From: Cyclobacteriaceae bacterium
Lineage (GTDB): Bacteria; Bacteroidota; Bacteroidia; Cytophagales; Cyclobacteriaceae
DNA: 64,000 nucleotides
Assembly (NCBI GenBank): GCA_019638395.1
Contig: JAHBTX010000005.1
Location: 372,001-436,000 of the forward strand
Reading direction: 5' to 3'
The translations under genes and the position numbers were made by a program. The notes beneath the pieces were generated by a model that saw only the letters and a list, made by a program, of their open reading frames with translations, was not told where the DNA came from and did not search any database. The stretch's first letter is position 1. The number at the start of each line of letters is the position of its first letter. Below are positions 61,641 to 64,000 of this stretch, in pieces.

Positions 61641-62630
61641 CTACTTGTTGTAACCATCAAAACTCTTGTGGTCGCGCAGGTACAATACTTCTTTAGGCAG
61701 CGATTTGAAATATTCGTATGTGATTTTCAAACCTTCTGCCCGCGATACCTTCGGCTCCCAACCTAAAATCTGTTTTGCTTTGGTAATGTCGGGTTGACGT
61801 TGCTTCGGATCGTCTTTGGGCAAATCCTTATACACTACTTTTTGGGTAGTGTTGGTTAGCTTAATAATCTCTTCGGCAAATTCTTTAATGGTGATTTCGC
61901 TTGGGTTACCAATATTAACCGGCTGCGCATAGTCTGACATTAATAACCGGTAGATACCCTCTACTAAATCATCTACATAACAGAACGAACGGGTTTGTGA
62001 ACCATCGCCAAAAATAGTGAGATCTTCTCCGCGCAAAGCCTGCCCGATAAATGCCGGCAACACACGGCCATCATTAAGGCGCATGCGTGGGCCATAGGTA
62101 TTGAAGATGCGCACAATGCGGGTTTCCAATCCATGAAACGTATGATAAGCCATGGTGATAGCTTCCTGAAACCGCTTGGCTTCATCATACACTCCGCGTG
62201 GGCCTACGGTATTTACATTACCGTAATACTCTTCCGTTTGCGGATGCACAGTTGGGTCTCCATACACTTCTGAAGTAGATGCGATAATGATGCGGGCTTT
62301 CTTAGCACGGGCCAATCCTAAAAGATTGTGGGTTCCTAACGAACCAACCTTCAAAGTTTGAATTGGAATTTTCAGATAATCAATGGGGCTGGCGGGTGAG
62401 GCAAAATGAAGAATGTAATCTAACTCGCCCGGTACGTGCACAAACTTTGAAACATCGTGATGATAAAATTCAAAGTCGGGGTGCTTAAATAAATGTTCGA
62501 TGTTGCGCAAATCGCCTGTAATCAGATTGTCCATCGCAATTACGTAGTGGCCTTCTTTAAGAAAGCGATCGCACAGGTGCGAACCTAAAAAGCCGGCTCC
62601 ACCGGTTATTAATACTCGTTTTTTAGCCAT
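61641..62630 (-). CDS. uxs: UDP-glucuronate decarboxylase (UDP-xylose synthase) (329 aa)
   Basis: A short-chain dehydrogenase-like enzyme with [20 protein letters not shown] (NAD), [33 protein letters not shown] (Ser and Thr of the active site), [10 protein letters not shown] with the YxxxK catalytic pair, and [17 protein letters not shown]. These are typical of UXS, which decarboxylates UDP-glucuronate to UDP-xylose; the ASPIDY and [10 protein letters not shown] parts distinguish it from GalE. ATG 62630 ([11 protein letters not shown]) overlaps the ugd stop by eight bases. Confidence 0.93.
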   Translation of the reverse strand: MAKKRVLITGGAGFLGSHLCDRFLKEGHYVIAMDNLITGDLRNIEHLFKHPDFEFYHHDVSKFVHVPGELDYILHFASPASPIDYLKIPIQTLKVGSLGTHNLLGLARAKKARIIIASTSEVYGDPTVHPQTEEYYGNVNTVGPRGVYDEAKRFQEAITMAYHTFHGLETRIVRIFNTYGPRMRLNDGRVLPAFIGQALRGEDLTIFGDGSQTRSFCYVDDLVEGIYRLLMSDYAQPVNIGNPSEITIKEFAEEIIKLTNTTQKVVYKDLPKDDPKQRQPDITKAKQILGWEPKVSRAEGLKITYEYFKSLPKEVLYLRDHKSFDGYNK

Positions 62631-63936
62631 AAATAGTTTCGCGTCCGATGCTGAAGTAAGTGTATCCAAGATCTTTCATTTGCTGAAGTTCGTACAGGTT
62701 GCGGCCGTCAAAAATCACTTTGCTTTTTAACAACGATGAAATTTTATCGAAGTCGGGAGTTCGAAATTCTGGCCATTCGGTAGCAATAAAAATAGCATCG
62801 GCTCCTGCGGCAGCCTCGTATGGGGTTTTGGCAAACTGAATTTTATTGCCCAACAACTGTTTTACGTTTTCCATAGATTCCGGATCGTGCGCCTGAATAC
62901 TGGCACCTGCGCGTAGCAGTTCTTCAATGTTATAAAGCGCGGGAGCCTCGCGGATATCATCGGTATGCGGTTTAAATGATAGACCCCACATGGCAAAAAC
63001 TTTTCCCTTCAAATCACCCCTGTAATAATCTTTGATGCGCGGAATCAGTTTTGTTTTTTGAATGGCATTTACATCCATTACGGCATTCAAAATTTTAAAA
63101 TCATAATGTACATCGGCCGAAGATTTTGCCAGGGCCTGTACATCTTTCGGGAAACAACTTCCGCCATAACCAATACCCGGAAACAAAAAGCGTTTGCCAA
63201 TGCGACTATCAGTACCAATTCCTTTGCGCACGGCATCTACATCCGCGCCTACCAATTCGCATAAGTTTGCAATTTCATTCATGAATGAAATCTTAGTTGC
63301 CAGGAATGAATTAGCTGCATACTTAGTAAGCTCAGCGGAGCGCTCATCCATAAACACCAATGGGTTTCCTTGCCGGACAAACGGTGCATAAAGTGCTTCC
63401 ATTATTTTTCTGGCTTTTGCAGAAGTTGTTCCAATAACTACACGTTCAGGTTTCATAAAATCTTCCACGGCCACACCCTCGCGCAAAAACTCCGGGTTCG
63501 ATACCACATCAAATTCTGCTGTAGCTTTGGCTGCAATTCGTTCGCGAACTTTATCGGCAGTGCCTACCGGCACTGTACTTTTATCTACAACTACTGTATA
63601 ATGTTTTAATAGCGGGCCCAGGTCTGAAGCTACTCCCAGTATGTACTTCAAATCTGCTGAACCATCTTCGCCAGGAGGAGTTGGTAATGCAAGAAAAATG
63701 ATCTGCGCATCTTTTATTCCCTCCGCCAGGTTGGTTGTAAAAAGTAAACGCCCTTGGTTAAGGTTGCGTTCAAACAATTGCTCCAGGCCGGGTTCATATA
63801 TGGTAATTTTACCCCCGCTCAGTTTTTTTACTTTCTCAGGGTCGATATCCACACAAGTAACCGTATTCCCGGTTTCTGCAAAACAAGTTCCGGTAACTAA
63901 TCCAACATAGCCAGTGCCAACAACAGCAATTTTCAT
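62623..63936 (-). CDS. ugd: UDP-glucose 6-dehydrogenase (437 aa)
   Basis: Oxidises UDP-glucose to UDP-glucuronate with two NAD+. N-terminal [20 protein letters not shown], the lysine/Asn region and the catalytic Cys in [20 protein letters not shown], and [20 protein letters not shown] are diagnostic. Its product is the substrate of Uxs, encoded by the overlapping next gene, so the pair makes UDP-xylose for polysaccharide or glycan synthesis. A TATTTTTG promoter element lies 32 bases upstream. Confidence 0.97.
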   Translation of the reverse strand: MKIAVVGTGYVGLVTGTCFAETGNTVTCVDIDPEKVKKLSGGKITIYEPGLEQLFERNLNQGRLLFTTNLAEGIKDAQIIFLALPTPPGEDGSADLKYILGVASDLGPLLKHYTVVVDKSTVPVGTADKVRERIAAKATAEFDVVSNPEFLREGVAVEDFMKPERVVIGTTSAKARKIMEALYAPFVRQGNPLVFMDERSAELTKYAANSFLATKISFMNEIANLCELVGADVDAVRKGIGTDSRIGKRFLFPGIGYGGSCFPKDVQALAKSSADVHYDFKILNAVMDVNAIQKTKLIPRIKDYYRGDLKGKVFAMWGLSFKPHTDDIREAPALYNIEELLRAGASIQAHDPESMENVKQLLGNKIQFAKTPYEAAAGADAIFIATEWPEFRTPDFDKISSLLKSKVIFDGRNLYELQQMKDLGYTYFSIGRETIYG

Positions 63937-63968
63937 TTTAAAGTGTTTAGTGTTTTGTTTGAGAGGGG

Positions 63969-63976
63969 CAAAAATA
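63969..63976 (-). promoter_or_regulatory. -7 promoter element TATTTTTG of ugd-uxs
   Basis: An exact TAnnTTTG match on the minus strand, 32 bases before the ugd ATG. The -33 box would fall at the window edge and is not clear. Confidence 0.45.
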
Positions 63977-64000
63977 AACCTTTAGACGAGTAAACAGAGG

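Noticed and set aside
1-64000. CRISPR arrays, complete insertion sequences, prophage genes, rRNA genes
   Set aside because: I looked for regular spacer repeats, transposase or integrase motifs, phage structural genes and rRNA sequence on both strands and saw none.

Overview
The window is chromosomal DNA of a Bacteroidota bacterium, most likely of the order Cytophagales. The signs are promoters of the TTG-N18/20-TAnnTTTG type, many genes of families largely confined to this phylum (DUF6702, PrsW, OmpA/TPR/PD40 lipoproteins, lamin-tail proteins, a K/R-rich RluB, a DksA-like protein with a basic tail), lipoprotein signals, and the absence of clear Shine-Dalgarno sites. No phage, plasmid backbone, CRISPR array or complete insertion sequence is visible. 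Assignment below order level is not supported.

Layout. 1-12.4 kb, mostly minus strand: a partial FlgO/CsgG-like exported protein, a repeat-rich spacer, small hypothetical proteins, PrsW, a thioredoxin-like protein, an Ate1-like acyltransferase, an LLM flavin oxidoreductase with a DOPA-dioxygenase homologue, a ferritin-like/VIT1 iron transporter, and a TPR-PD40-OmpA lipoprotein with the domain order of the type IX secretion protein PorE. 12.4-17.1 kb: an Fe-S electron-transfer operon with a toxin-antitoxin-like pair (DUF6922 + AbiEii) embedded in it, then a haem/FG-GAP lipoprotein. 17.1-25.6 kb: tRNA-Phe, a sensor histidine kinase, an HI0933-family flavoprotein, an MFS transporter, lysA, an alpha/beta hydrolase, an RsmI-like methylase and metK. 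25.6-32.6 kb: a 1564-residue exported protein, prmA, tpiA and a DUF6702 protein. 32.7-37.9 kb: a HupE/UreJ-like protein and two tandem M1 metallopeptidases. 38-45.5 kb: a YceI-WD40 pair facing a membrane-anchored wHTH regulator, a threonine dehydratase-like enzyme, a lipoprotein whose 5' end carries a MITE-like element, a nitroreductase and coaX. 45.6-53.6 kb: rluB, scpB, the DksA-like gene, an AAA/DUF4143 ATPase, a lamin-tail protein and asd. 53.6-57.0 kb: an AT-rich, N-terminally short Lnt-like gene next to a duplicated 5' fragment of the following cryptochrome gene, then lemA. 57.1-64 kb: the rimP-nusA-infB operon with an attenuator-like hairpin, and ugd-uxs for UDP-xylose.

Functional groupings. 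lysA, asd and metK serve aspartate-family amino acids and SAM, although they are not one operon. rimP-nusA-infB is the standard transcription/translation operon. ugd and uxs convert UDP-glucose to UDP-xylose. No single large novel system is evident. The most unusual points are the toxin-antitoxin pair stitched into the Fe-S operon by stop/start overlaps, the Lnt-like island with a duplicated cryptochrome fragment, the MITE-like insertion in a lipoprotein leader, and an unexplained structured region after coaX.

All family assignments come from reading protein sequences by eye. No database search was run.
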